Shown here in pieces: positions 1 to 9,494 of a DNA stretch of 64,000 bases (positions are counted from its first letter, which is position 1; each line of letters starts with the position of its first letter). Position numbers and translations under genes: made by a program. This DNA comes from Pogostemon cablin (Eukaryota; Streptophyta; Magnoliopsida; Lamiales; Lamiaceae), in NCBI GenBank assembly GCA_023678885.1, contig CM042994.1, positions 23,559,878-23,623,877 of the forward strand, written 5' to 3'. The notes beneath the pieces are model-generated. The model was not told the origin of the DNA and did not search any database. It saw only the letters and a program-made list of their open reading frames with translations.

Positions 1-112
1 ACATCTTCATATCTTCATATAATACCACCAAATGATATACAAAATGAATAAAAACATACAAAAACACATAATAATGACACTAAAATCTAGGTGAAAACAA
101 CACCGATCAGTA
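1..112. other. unassigned AT-rich sequence left of the LTR fragment
   Basis: No gene or repeat is recognised here. The stretch does not match the sequence that precedes the homologous part of the downstream LTR (about 1990-2106), so it marks either a truncation of the left LTR or the edge of another insertion. Confidence 0.4.
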
Positions 113-556
113 TCTAGGAAGGGGGTTCAAGATTACTCACGCATCTTTTGTGATTAATGAACAATATTATTAACTTGAAATCAAATCATATTTAGTGGGT
201 TAATAGGATCTTGTGATGCATTTACATTGAAATAGTATGAATAAACATTAAGACGTCTAGGAAACCAAATCAATTGCACTAAACCGGATACCTTAGAGAT
301 GTATTTCTCTCTTAATTCACTCTCAAATATTTCTTTGTTTTATTTTATTTATAAGTTCTTTGTTATTTCAATTCTTTAGTTATTAATTACATTCTAAACT
401 TGGAAATTTGGTTACAATAATTCTAGTTGAATGGTAATTCATAGTAAAATAGATAATTAACTGTCTCAATGGGAATGATATTTAACTGGGATACTCACTG
501 TAGTTGACATCCCTACACTTGGGGATTTAAGTTGAGTATGCAAATTATGCCTAACA
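113..556 (+). repeat. 5' LTR, truncated (3' portion only)
   Basis: This stretch matches 2107-2558 almost base for base, including the shared stretch TATCTAGGAAGGGGGTTCAA near its start and GCCTAACA at its end. The upstream part of the LTR is missing or replaced in this copy. The few differences between the two LTRs suggest a fairly recent insertion. Confidence 0.75.
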
Positions 557-561
557 AGTTC

Positions 562-582
562 ATGGCGTCGTGCTGCCAGGGA
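562..582 (+). other. primer binding site of the LTR element
   Basis: Starting about six bases after the LTR end, the sequence TGGCGTCGTGCTGCCAGGGA resembles the Athila-type primer binding site (TGGCGCCGTTGCCGGGGA). That position is where minus-strand priming is expected. Confidence 0.6.
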
Positions 583-677
583 CAATTTTAATTATTTATT
601 TGCTTTTGTTACTTATTTAATTAGAATATTTTTATTGAAATTTAATTGTCTTGACCTTGAATTTTTCTTGAAGTTGA

Positions 678-1558
678 ATGCACACCAGGACAAAGAAGGG
701 AACGCAAGATCTCGAATTTGATCTAGAGGTTGAAGCGTCTGTGAGGAAAAGAAGAGGAGCAGCGAAAAATCTCAAAACACCTCCTAAGGCTGCTAAGGTA
801 CCTTTTTCGAAGAAGAAAGCAGATACACCGAAGCCTAAGGCAGTTGTGGAGGAGGAAGATTAGCAGATTGACAATTAGGTTATCCCAGAAAAGGCTGAAT
901 CAGAAACAGAAAAAGAAACAACAGTAATGGGAGATAGAACTCATGAAGATGACATCGTCATTAGGGAGACATTCAAGTCTACCAACCTAGGAGGATCAGG
1001 CGTAGTTGGGGCCATTCAAGCTAATGAAGCGAATAACATAAGGCCAGCCCTGATCAACATGGTGGAGAAAAACCCCTACGCCGGAGGCATTTTCGATAAA
1101 CTATACGGACATCTGAAGCATTTTAACAGCTATATGGATACAGTGAAAGCCACTGATGCTATAAATGACAGATTAAAGATGAGGCTTTTTCAGTTTTTCT
1201 TGGTTGATAAGGCGAGGGAGTGGTATGACAAGCTGGCAGGAGACAGTTGCTCGAATTGGACTAAGCTGCAGCAGCTGTTCGTTGATCGTTTTATGCCACC
1301 GGGTAAGATTCTTGCACTGAAGCAAGAAATAAATCAATTCGAGCAGATGATAGATGAATCATTTGGAGAGGCTTCGGAAAGGTTTACTGATGCGCTAAGG
1401 ATATGCCCACAACATGGATTCAAGAAGTCTTAGCACATCAGTGTCTTCTATAATGGCCTCGACAATGAATCAAGGGTGTTAGTTGATGCATCTGCTGGAG
1501 GAACGATCTTTGGAAAAACATCCATCCCATCATTCCATCGGTCTGGAGAAGAATTCAA
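678..1558 (+). pseudogene. gag polyprotein remnant of the Athila-like element
   Basis: A single frame runs from the ATG at 678 with in-frame stops near 861, 876 and 1431. It starts with a basic N-terminal part (KKRRG-like, Lys-rich). The conserved retrotransposon gag core then lies at 1050-1430, with motifs such as AREWYDKL, WTKLQQLFVDRF and FEQMIDESFGEASERF. After the stop at 1431 the same frame continues with HISVFYNGLD and the motif DASAGGTIFGKT, typical of Athila gag. The similarity ends abruptly near 1525, where the internal deletion apparently begins. This would have been the nucleocapsid/capsid protein. It is dead because of the stops and the missing C-terminal part. Confidence 0.8.
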
Positions 1559-1685
1559 GTGATATTGAGATAGTCAATCCAATCGGAGAGATGGAAAAGA
1601 ACGTAAACCACGTGACACTAGGATTTTTTTTCTTTTTGTTAATTTCTTCTTTTGTGAATTCTGTTATGAATTTGTCAGGAGGGAT

Positions 1686-2558
1686 TTGTGTAACCTCATG
1701 GGCTAAAAACCATTTACAGTTCTAGGGATTGAAGGTTAGAGTAGTTGATTTGGGAACCCTAGACAACAGTTGTGAATTCATGCTATATTTAAATTCTTAT
1801 TTATTTGATTGATTAAGACCTTGTTTACATGTGTGTAACGTCTTCACAATATGCTATTGATGTTGCCCGTGATGCTTGGTATATTGTGTTAGCTTGTGTG
1901 CATACATAGTTAATATTGTCTATTTGATAGGGATTATAGTAGTTTGCCCGTGAACACGATAATTCTAAGGGCTGGTAAATTGGATGCTTGATTATCTTAG
2001 TAGAATAATGCAACTAAGAATTCAAGTAGGACGGATTGAATAGTACTTTCAGAGAATATATGTTAGTCAAACTGGTCATCCGGAGGTTTCTTAAGTTTGC
2101 ATTATTAGTATCTAGGAAGGGGGTTCAAGATTACTCATGCATCTTTTGTGATTAATTGAACAATATTATTAACTTGAAATCAAATCGTATTTGGTAGGTT
2201 AATAGGATCTTGTGATGTATTTCCATTTAAATAGCATGAATGAATATTAAGACGTCTAGGAAACCAAATCAATTGCACTAAACCGGATACCTTAGAGTTT
2301 TACTTCTCTCTTAATTCACTCTCGAATAATTCTTTGCTTTATTTTATTTATAAGTTCTTTATTATTTCAATTCTTTAGTTATTAATTATATTCAAAACTT
2401 GGAAATTTAGTTACAATAATTCTAGTTGAATGGTAATTCATAGTAAAATAGATAATTAACTGTCTCAATGGGAATGATATATAACTGGGATACTTGTCAC
2501 TGCAATTGACATCCCTACACTTGGGAATTTAAGTTGAGTGCGCAAATTATGCCTAACA
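1686..2558 (+). repeat. 3' LTR (left end approximate)
   Basis: The right part (2107-2558) is the direct repeat of 113-556. The left edge is placed at the TGTGTAACC stretch after a short purine-rich tract (CAGGAGGGA, 1677-1685) that could serve as the polypurine tract. This left edge is an estimate, because the 5' LTR copy lacks the corresponding region. The LTR ends in CA at 2558. Confidence 0.6.
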
Positions 2559-2982
2559 TGCATCCAACATGAAGGCGAAGTATTGTCCGTCGAAGTCACC
2601 ATTGGTTGTCGTGAATCCGGCGAATCGAGCCATGGAGAACAAAGTTCCGATAGTGTCGAGGATGTTAACATAGAGAAAGGTCACTAGAGCCTCCCAAAAA
2701 TGAGCTTTTCCAATGCTCTTGAAACTCAAAGCCCCGGTGGTGGACTCGACTATGTGGACATCAATGACTTTTTTGAAGTAATTGTAGGTGGAGTCCCCAC
2801 TGGAGAGTTGGGAAATGTCGTGATGGTGGTGTATTTGAACCAAGAAACCGTCGTGACAAAGAGGATGTCGTAAATCATGGCTCCTTTTATATTCTTTACA
2901 GGTGGAGGTGGAAGGATCGTAGACCATCGAAAGTAAATCTCCGGCGTAACCAGGGTATGCCCCTTTAGCATATACTCCAGGG
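2559..2982 (-). pseudogene. fragment of an AZG-type adenine/guanine permease
   Basis: Reading the minus strand, two overlapping frames give stretches typical of the plant AZG1/AZG2 purine permease (NCS2-like family). They are KNIKGAMIYDILFVTTVSWF, then YFKKVIDVH, GALSFKSIGK, FWEALVTFLYV, DTIGTLFSMARFAGF, GDFDGQYFAFMLDA. The family normally has about 550-600 residues; only about 110 from the central membrane region are present. At least one frameshift (around 2760-2790) separates the two halves. The Athila-like element truncates it on the C-terminal side and the hAT-like insertion on the other. Upstream of the KNIKGA stretch (plus-strand positions above about 2905) the sequence no longer looks like AZG, so the locus may be chimeric. 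Non-functional. Confidence 0.75.
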
Positions 2983-3969
2983 TAGGGATGTAAGCGAACC
3001 AAACCGTTCATGAACTATTTGAGTCTTGTTTTGATAAAGTGTTTGTTCGAGCTTGTTTGTTAACCTTAACAAGTTAAACCAAGCTTGAATTTTGAGCTCG
3101 AATAGTCTATCAACTCAAACTCAAGCCTAAGGGTATTCGGTCTGAAAGCTCGCAAACATATTCACTAATGAGCTCGTTAATGGCTCACAAATGTGTTCGT
3201 AAGCTTTATGATTATTTTTTAGTATTATATATTACTTCCTCGTCCCAAACTCGTTGTCTTAGTTACTGTAGACGCGAAGTTTAAGAAATTTTTTTTTTTT
3301 ACTTTTCAACTCTATTATGTGAGGGTAAAATTGTCCAAATCATTTGGGGTGTTTTTGGATTAAATACATCATTAGTGTTAATCCAAAAAATTACCTAAAA
3401 AATACAGAAATAATTTCAGAAATTTTTATCCTACTAAAAATGTGAACTGTTGATGCATACATAACATTCTCCAAAATTACAAATCTGAAATTTTAAATGA
3501 GCTTACAATAATAAATTTAAATACGTACACTATTACACAATACCTAGACTATTACAAACTAGAGTTGGATGGAATAGTTTTACAAAAATACATATTACAC
3601 CTTAGATTTATGAATGCATCATCATTGGTGGTTCCCTCCAAAAATTCTACCACAATCTTACGAATCCCTCCAAAAGATCTGGCACATCAAAATAATTCCC
3701 TCCAATAGTCAGCCCTGCCAGAAATTTTCCCTCCAACTGCCTAACCTCCTTTTAGTTTTCCCCCTTTTTATCAAGGATACAAACAGACATCAGTGTATTA
3801 TTTTTCATTAATAGACATGCATTAATGGCAACCACCACAAGTTCTCACCTTTCCACAGAAAAAAAAACTTAATAGGGAAGTTTTTGATTAGGCACACCAA
3901 AAATGGGAAGATTGATCATGGAAAAGCAAAGGAATCAGCGTTGTATTCGTTGTATCTACAAGGACCATA

Positions 3970-5226
3970 GGTTGTATTTGGGCCATTGTAAAGCAACAAA
4001 TGAAGGAAGGAAAACCAATACACATTGTCTCCAAGAAGGCAGGTGTATCAATTTCTAAAAGGTTACATTTTGATGTTGATAAAGTGAAGAGTATTCTATT
4101 TCAAAGTAGATCAACAATCAGAGATCTATCAACTGTTATAGGTGTGAGCAAATCAACAGTGGGCAGATGGGTTAAAGGGGGTTCTCTTAGGGCACACACA
4201 AATGAAATCAAGCCTGAGCAAACTCCGGAGAACAAGCTTCAAAGGCTGAATTACTATTTGGATGTCATCTACTATAACAGGTATGCACAAAAGCTTAAAT
4301 TCAAGGAAATGCATAATGTAGTACACATAGATGAGAAATGGTACTATCTTACTAGAGTTTCTGAGAGTTATTACATGGTTTCTGGTAAGGTAGAACCACA
4401 TAGAACATGTAAGTCTAAAAATTTCTTCCAAAAAATCATGTTTATGTGCGCGGTGTCAAGGCCATTGTTTGATAGTGAAGGATAGGTCCTATTTAATGGA
4501 AAAATTAGAACTTTCCCATTCACAACAGTAGAGCTCGCAAGAAGAAACTCAAAGAATAGAGTAAGAGGAACTTTGGTAACCAAGCCTATTGACATAGTCA
4601 ACAAAGAAGTTATCAAAGATTACATAGTGAATCAGGTAATAGTCAGACCTTATAGATAAGGTCATCATCCAATAGTTTGCATGTATTTAGTCACCTTACC
4701 TTTGTTTGATCAAAAGGACAACACTAACATTAAAAATTTGGTGTGCCTGGCAGATTATACCAGCAATCAAATCCAAATAGCCTTCATGTTTGGAGAAGGA
4801 CATTTAGATACAACAGGATAATGCAAAGCCCCACATTAAGGATAGTGACCTTGAGTTTGGGAGGGCTGCAAGGTCTGATGGGCTTAACCAGACTCGTATA
4901 CCAACCCCCATTCTCACTGGACACTAATTTAATGACTTGGGCTTTTTTAGAGTCATTCAGTCATTACAGTTTAAAACAGAAAGCAAGAATGTTGAAGATT
5001 TGGTGAAAATGTTAAGAATGCGTATGAAGACATGACAACTGTCACTTTAAACAATGTGTTTCTTAGTTTGCAAGCTTGCCTCATTGAGATTATAAAAGTG
5101 GATGGAGGTATTAACTACAAAGTGTCTCAAATTGGAAAAGGAAGGTTAATGAGACAGGGTGCACTGCCTATGTCCTTGGAGATTGAGGAAGAATTGGTGA
5201 GAGGATGCATAAACAAGTTGATATAA
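3970..5226 (+). pseudogene. mariner-like transposase, broken
   Basis: Pieces in several frames together give a plant mariner transposase. A helix-turn-helix (DLSTVIGVSKSTVGRWVKGG, about 4120-4185) is followed by the first catalytic Asp in VHIDEKWYYLT (about 4320), then KIMFMCAVSRP and RNSKNRVRGTLVTKPI. The second Asp lies in IQQDNAKPHIKD (about 4808-4845) and the third in NDLGFFRVIQSLQF (about 4930-4970), the DD39D arrangement known in plant mariners. A C-terminal part follows to the stop at 5224-5226 (VDGGINYKVSQIGKGRLMRQ). The best continuous piece is 4000-4485, ended by a TAG. Further stops and frameshifts lie at about 4657, 4740-4800, 4925 and 5000. The upstream stretch IWAIVKQQ, just before 4000, belongs to the same frame, so the true start lies further left and is lost. 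The enzyme would cut and paste the element at TA sites; this copy cannot. Confidence 0.85.
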
Positions 5227-5892
5227 GAAGACCATGTCTATAAACCAGTTTATGACATATTAGACCTCATGAATAGCCTAGGATATTGAATTTTGAGTAA
5301 GGCTTTTTGATGTTTATAGCTTAAACAATAGATATTAGGATATCTTTTGTTGTTTTGAAGTTGTTTAAGTTGTAAACATACTTGATGTATAATGAATATT
5401 CTGATTCTTGTATTACCCTCAGAACAATATCATCACAGGGTAATTGAGTCTCCTAACAAGGTCTATAATCCTTGTGGTGACTCTAAGTTCAGCACACAAC
5501 ATGTTCAAAGTCTCCAAAACAGATTTACAAAACTGTTGGTGACTTATACATGGTGCTTTACCTAATTTCATTATAGGCAAGTTTCTAAGTCTCCTAAACA
5601 GGTTTAAAAACCTTGTTGGTGACTTAGATATGCATCGAGAAATTTTTTCAGTATACCAACAATAAGGCAACAGTTTTACAGGCCCTCGAAAAAAATCGTC
5701 ACATGGCTATCAATCAAGCTCAACAGATACCAATTATGCACAACCACATATATGCACCACTGCCTCACAGGGCTATCACAGAACAAGCCACAAATGGTCA
5801 CCAATCAAGCTCAACAGAAACTATGAAAGCACAGTCACGTATATGCATAAAAGCCTCACAGGGCTATCAAAAAAAAGGCCTCACATGGCCAC
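5227..5892 (+). repeat. degenerate short repeats in the right half of the mariner element, part 1
   Basis: After the transposase stop there is no gene. From about 5420 the sequence repeats variants of 'TCTCCTAA(C/A)AAGGT.TA.AATCCTTG.TGGTGACT', and from about 5700 variants of 'CTCACAGGGCTATCA' with 'ACCAATCAAGCTCAACAGA'. The same motifs resume after the solo LTR. Confidence 0.6.
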
Positions 5893-6805
5893 TGTTGACG
5901 GCTGTTCTTGGCTCGTTAGTTTAGTATATGAAAGATTAAGGTTTTTAATTAACGGAACCAAGAACGAATACCATCAAACACAATCAACCACAAATAAAGA
6001 CCAATAAAGAGATTAAAGGTTCTCAAAGACTCGATTCCCACCAAAGAACACAACCAATTTTATTGCTCTCCCTTAGAACAACACTCGTTTTTCCCAAATT
6101 CTTACAAGTGTAATGTCTAAAGTGAATCTCAATGTCCTGCCTCTCTCCTGTGAGAGAGGCTATATATATTGTCCTAAAACCCTAAATCCGAGCCAATCGT
6201 CTTGCGCCATCTGGATAAAGATAAGTCATCTTTAATGAAGCTATCTGGTACGTCGACCATCTGTAGGAGGAGTCTGAGCGTCGTTTGTTGCACTGCAGGG
6301 GGTTTGCAGGGTGTCTCTGTCCTTTACTGGCCTACCATTGGCTATTAGAGCAGAGCGCGCCAGTCACTCGTTGTTTCCTAGTTAGGATTGCTTCCCAAGA
6401 TATCTCTTCTTTCCTTTAGTATTGTCTTCTAGCCTGTGGTACTTATTTCCCTTCATTATGGTGTCTGTTCTTTACTGTTCTACCTTCGCTGTCCCCTTTG
6501 ACTTTCGGGTAGGTTGGCTCTCGGTGCTGGGGTATTCGTCTGAGGTCTTGGCCAGGGAAAGGACGAACGTCGAGGTTCCCTGCTGAGGGCGTTTCCTGGC
6601 TTCGGCCTTATCAGGTGGGCTCGTCTTCATTCTTTCTTGGGCTGGGCCTTCGTGCTGTCCTGACCCTTTTGGGGCCGCCTAATTCCTTTCTCATTTCCGC
6701 CCACCGATTGGCCCACCGAGGGGTTAGGCCTTCCTCTTCAAATATAATGGAGCTTATTGGGCTTCTTGGGCCCATCAAGCATGGGGGGATATAATACCCA
6801 TAACA
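5893..6805 (-). mobile_element. solo LTR (913 bp), minus orientation
   Basis: A 913-bp block begins TGTTGACGG and ends CCCATAACA, giving the TG...CA ends of an LTR. A perfect 5-bp duplication GCCAC flanks it (5888-5892 and 6806-6810). On the minus strand a TATA-like stretch (complement of 6161-6169) precedes a downstream AATAAA (complement of 6058-6063), in the U3-R-U5 order expected of an LTR, so the orientation is minus. No internal retroelement sequence remains: it is a product of LTR-LTR recombination. The family is not identified. Confidence 0.87.
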
Positions 6806-6810
6806 GCCAC

Positions 6811-7250
6811 CATTCAAGCTCATCAGAGGCCAAGTGTGCACAAAAAACATCACAGAGTCACCAATCAAGTTCAAAAGAACATCATAAGACCACATAGGGC
6901 AACCACTTCACATAAAAACATCATAAGACCACACAGGGCAACCAATCAAGTTCAACAGAACACCAATCAAGCCTCCATCGCAAAAACAGACCTCACAGAG
7001 CCACCACTTCATAGAAAAATAACCCAAGGGACAGGGAAGAGCAAACAAGACCACACAGGGCCGTAAAAACAAAGGGAGTAGGTCTACCGACACGCAGGAA
7101 AGCAGAGGCAGATCCACTCCCACATAAAGTCGCTAAATTCATCAGTCATTTCACAAGGGACGGAGACCGGTGGATCCACTATTTCAGGCAAAACCGGGTG
7201 AGATCTACAGAGAGAGTAAGGGACGATTGTATCCACATTGGAATCGCCAG
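6811..7250 (+). repeat. degenerate short repeats in the mariner element, part 2
   Basis: Imperfect units built from 'ACATCATAAGACCACACAGGG', 'CAACCAATCAAGTTCAACAGAAC' and similar. They continue the motif set seen at 5700-5890, which confirms that the LTR split one repeat tract. Confidence 0.6.
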
Positions 7251-7254
7251 TAAC

Positions 7255-7430
7255 GGGAACCATCAACACTAGATCCAGGCCGCCGATAAAAGAATTGAAC
7301 GTATCAGGCACCAACAACACTGGATCCAGGCCGTCGACGATAGAATCGAACATATCAGGCACAAACAACACTGGATCTAGCCAATCGACCACTCCATCAA
7401 CCGAATCGGGAACCATCAACACCAAATCCA
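7255..7430. repeat. 51-bp tandem repeat, about 3.4 units
   Basis: Units of 51 bp have the form 'GGCACCAACAACACTGGATC' ... 'AGAATCGAACATATCAG'. Because 51 is a multiple of three, both strands stay open across the array: the minus strand reads a 17-residue repeat (VDGLDPVLLVPDTFDS-like), the plus strand SGTNNTGSRPSTIES-like. No protein family is recognised, and I consider the open frames a by-product of the repeat. Confidence 0.75.
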
Positions 7431-8400
7431 TGACGTCGACGTTTAACTTTGAGAAATCATAAAACATCGACGCCGAAAACACACCGTCAAAGGTTCCGTC
7501 AGATGAAACCACAACGACGGCTGAGGGTTCCACCCCCGATTACTCCTGGACCACTGGGTCTTGGTCGGAATTTGTCGAGAAAGTTTCGCAGAGCGAGGAA
7601 ACTACCATGCTCAAAGGACAGAGAGCGGCGAAAGGTGTTTTCTAGGGTTCTTACTCAAGAACCCAAGATAGAAGAGATGGATGAGAATGACAGATGAGAG
7701 AGAGTGAGGAAGTGATTAGTGATTAAGGTTTGTGTCTCAACGTTTTTGTGTGTGCGTGAATGATCAATGTGATGTGTGTGTGTTTGTATGTTTAATTAAG
7801 TGTATTGTTTTAATTAGATAAGTTAATTAATTTTTTTGTGTTTTAAGTGGGTTGGTTATTTTGAAAATTTAGCATTTGAGGTGGGTATTTAGGGATAAAA
7901 AAAATTATTTTTTGGAATAAGACAATTAGTTTGGGTCGAACAAAAACGGAAAGTAAGACAACGAGTTTGGGACAGATGGAGTATTATTTATTTATTAATA
8001 TTCAATATTTAAATATTTTATATTAAACCACACAAATATGATAATAACTTAAGTGATTATTTAAATATTTAAATATATTTTTAATGTTTATTATTATATT
8101 TTGTTAGTTTGTTTATTTAATATTATGAGTAACATTAGATGTTTATAAACGAAATATTCTTTTAATACATACGAACAAAATATTTAAATGTTCATGAAAA
8201 AATATTCATGAACAAGTTACTTTATGTGTTTGTGAACACGTTCGCGAGCCATAACAAACATTTTGAGTTCGAACTCGAGTTCGATATTTTTTTCTTGACG
8301 AGTTCGAACTCAAGCTCGAGTTTGAATATTCCTTAACAAACGATACTCAAGCCTAGTAGTATTCGTCTCGACTTGATTCGATTACATCCCTGCTCCAGGG

Positions 8401-8640
8401 CATGCCGTCGCCGCCTCCAACGGTGCTCCTAGCGGGGCCCTGATAGAACCCGTTTCCGAACGGGTGGGTTAATCTCCGACCAAAAGCCCAGATAAACTTA
8501 TGATCATTCCATCAACACCGACGTCGATGTTGGGGGCAACCAACGGCGAGTTCTGCAGGTTGTAAATGGGCTGGTGGAAGGGCCACCACACACATTGCTT
8601 TTCAGAGTTTCCGATAGGAAGAGGAGTGTTTTAAGTTTTG
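8401..8640 (-). pseudogene. unidentified coding-like fragment on the far side of the hAT insertion
   Basis: This is the continuation of the 2559-2982 locus once the hAT-like element is removed. The minus strand reads CVWWPFHQPIYNLQNSPL, then VAPNIDVGVDGMII, then reaches a stop and continues GC-rich. I do not recognise the protein. It does not look like the AZG permease N-terminus, so the pre-insertion locus may already have been a mosaic of gene pieces. Confidence 0.4.
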
Positions 8641-9057
8641 GGTGTGTAAAGCAATTTTTGTGTTAGGGTTTTTAAAATGGAATAGGAATATAAATAATAT
8701 TTTACATGTTTTGCGTCTTCAATACTGTCTTAAGTAAATAAAATTGTGTGGCAATAGTACCGCCATTTGTAATTAAGGAATGGTCCAATCAAACAGTTAA
8801 ATATAGGCCCGTCAAACTGAGGGGAATGGCCCAATCCAACCGTTAGCGATAGACCCATCCAATTGTTAATTTATAGTAACTGCAAAGACAATGGGCTTTA
8901 GATGTTATGCCCTAGCAAATTGCAATCGTCCAAGCAACTGATTCCAAGCTTCCCTCCTCCGTCGGAAAACACCATTCTTAATCTGCCAGTTTCATTTTTA
9001 AAGGTTCTTCATTCGTTCCAGTAGGGTTCCTGTTTCTCTTAATTTCTGAGTTCATCA
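8641..9057 (+). promoter_or_regulatory. 5' flank and presumed promoter/5' UTR of the ESF1 homologue
   Basis: No coding sequence is seen. Two AT-poor near-repeats built on 'GGCCCAATCAAACCGTTA'-type wording occur at 8780-8870. The TGGGCTTTAG and AGGCCCGTC stretches resemble the GGCCCA (site II/telo-type) elements common in front of plant ribosome-biogenesis genes. No clear TATA box. The transcription start is not determined. Confidence 0.4.
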
Positions 9058-9451
9058 ATGGGGTCAGAGGGGAGTAAAAAACGAAATAGAATGAGTAAAA
9101 ACAATGACAGGAAGATTAGCGGAGAAGGGAAGGAGGCATCTCAAATGATTACAGATAATCGATTTGCATCGGCACAGACGGACCCTCGCTTCATGGAAGC
9201 TCCTAAGAGGCGCTCCAAAGTGGCAATTGACTCTCGTTTCCAGCGATTGTTTACTGACAGAAGCTTCAACTCTTCCCATGCTCCCGTAGACAAGCGAGCC
9301 AAACCCAAGAAGAATAAAAAAGACGCCGCTGCCTCTCTGAATCATTACTATCGTCTTGTACACCAAGAAAATGGGGATCAAGTGTCTATAACTGATAAGA
9401 AAGAAGATTATGAGAACCCTGGTGGAAGTGAGAAAATCGACCATCAATCTG

Positions 9452-9494
<43 letters not shown>

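Larger units (their letters stand above)
113..2558 (+). mobile_element. deleted Athila-like (Ty3/gypsy) LTR retrotransposon
   Basis: Two direct repeats of about 450 bp (113-556 and 2107-2558) are nearly identical and both end in GCCTAACA. They bracket a primer-binding-site-like stretch and one broken gag reading frame. No protease, reverse transcriptase, RNase H or integrase is present, so the interior has lost pol. The element is non-functional. Its right end abuts the AZG-like coding fragment at 2559 directly, which shows that it inserted into that fragment. The Athila assignment rests on the PBS form and the gag pattern and is an inference. Confidence 0.75.
3235..7981 (+). mobile_element. 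mariner-like (Tc1/mariner) element nested in the hAT-like element
   Basis: Terminal inverted repeats CTTCCTCGTCCCAAACTCG (left) and CGAGTTTGGGACAGATGGAG (right) are flanked by TA at 3233-3234 and 7982-7983. The related hAT-like copy at 16637-17301 has the uninterrupted version of this site (near 16890) with a single TA, which is direct evidence of insertion with TA duplication. It contains a decayed DD39D-type transposase at the left, repeat-rich sequence in the middle and right, and a nested solo LTR (5893-6805). Confidence 0.88.
2983..8392 (+). mobile_element. hAT-like non-autonomous element carrying a nested mariner element
   Basis: The element is bounded by a perfect 8-bp direct repeat CTCCAGGG (2975-2982 and 8393-8400), the duplication size of the hAT superfamily. 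Its termini are inverted: TAGGGATGTAAGCGAACC on the left, and CAGGGATGTAATCGAATC when the right end is read in reverse. The subterminal regions are full of GAGCTCGAA/TTCGAGCTC-type motifs. A 665-bp relative without the nested insertion lies at 16637-17301, so the original element was about 660 bp and the rest arrived later. No hAT transposase is seen. Confidence 0.85.

Noticed and set aside
7084..7533. 149-codon minus-strand open frame in the mariner element
   Set aside because: Its length comes from the 51-bp tandem repeat, which stays open on both strands. No known domain, and the flanks are degenerate repeats.
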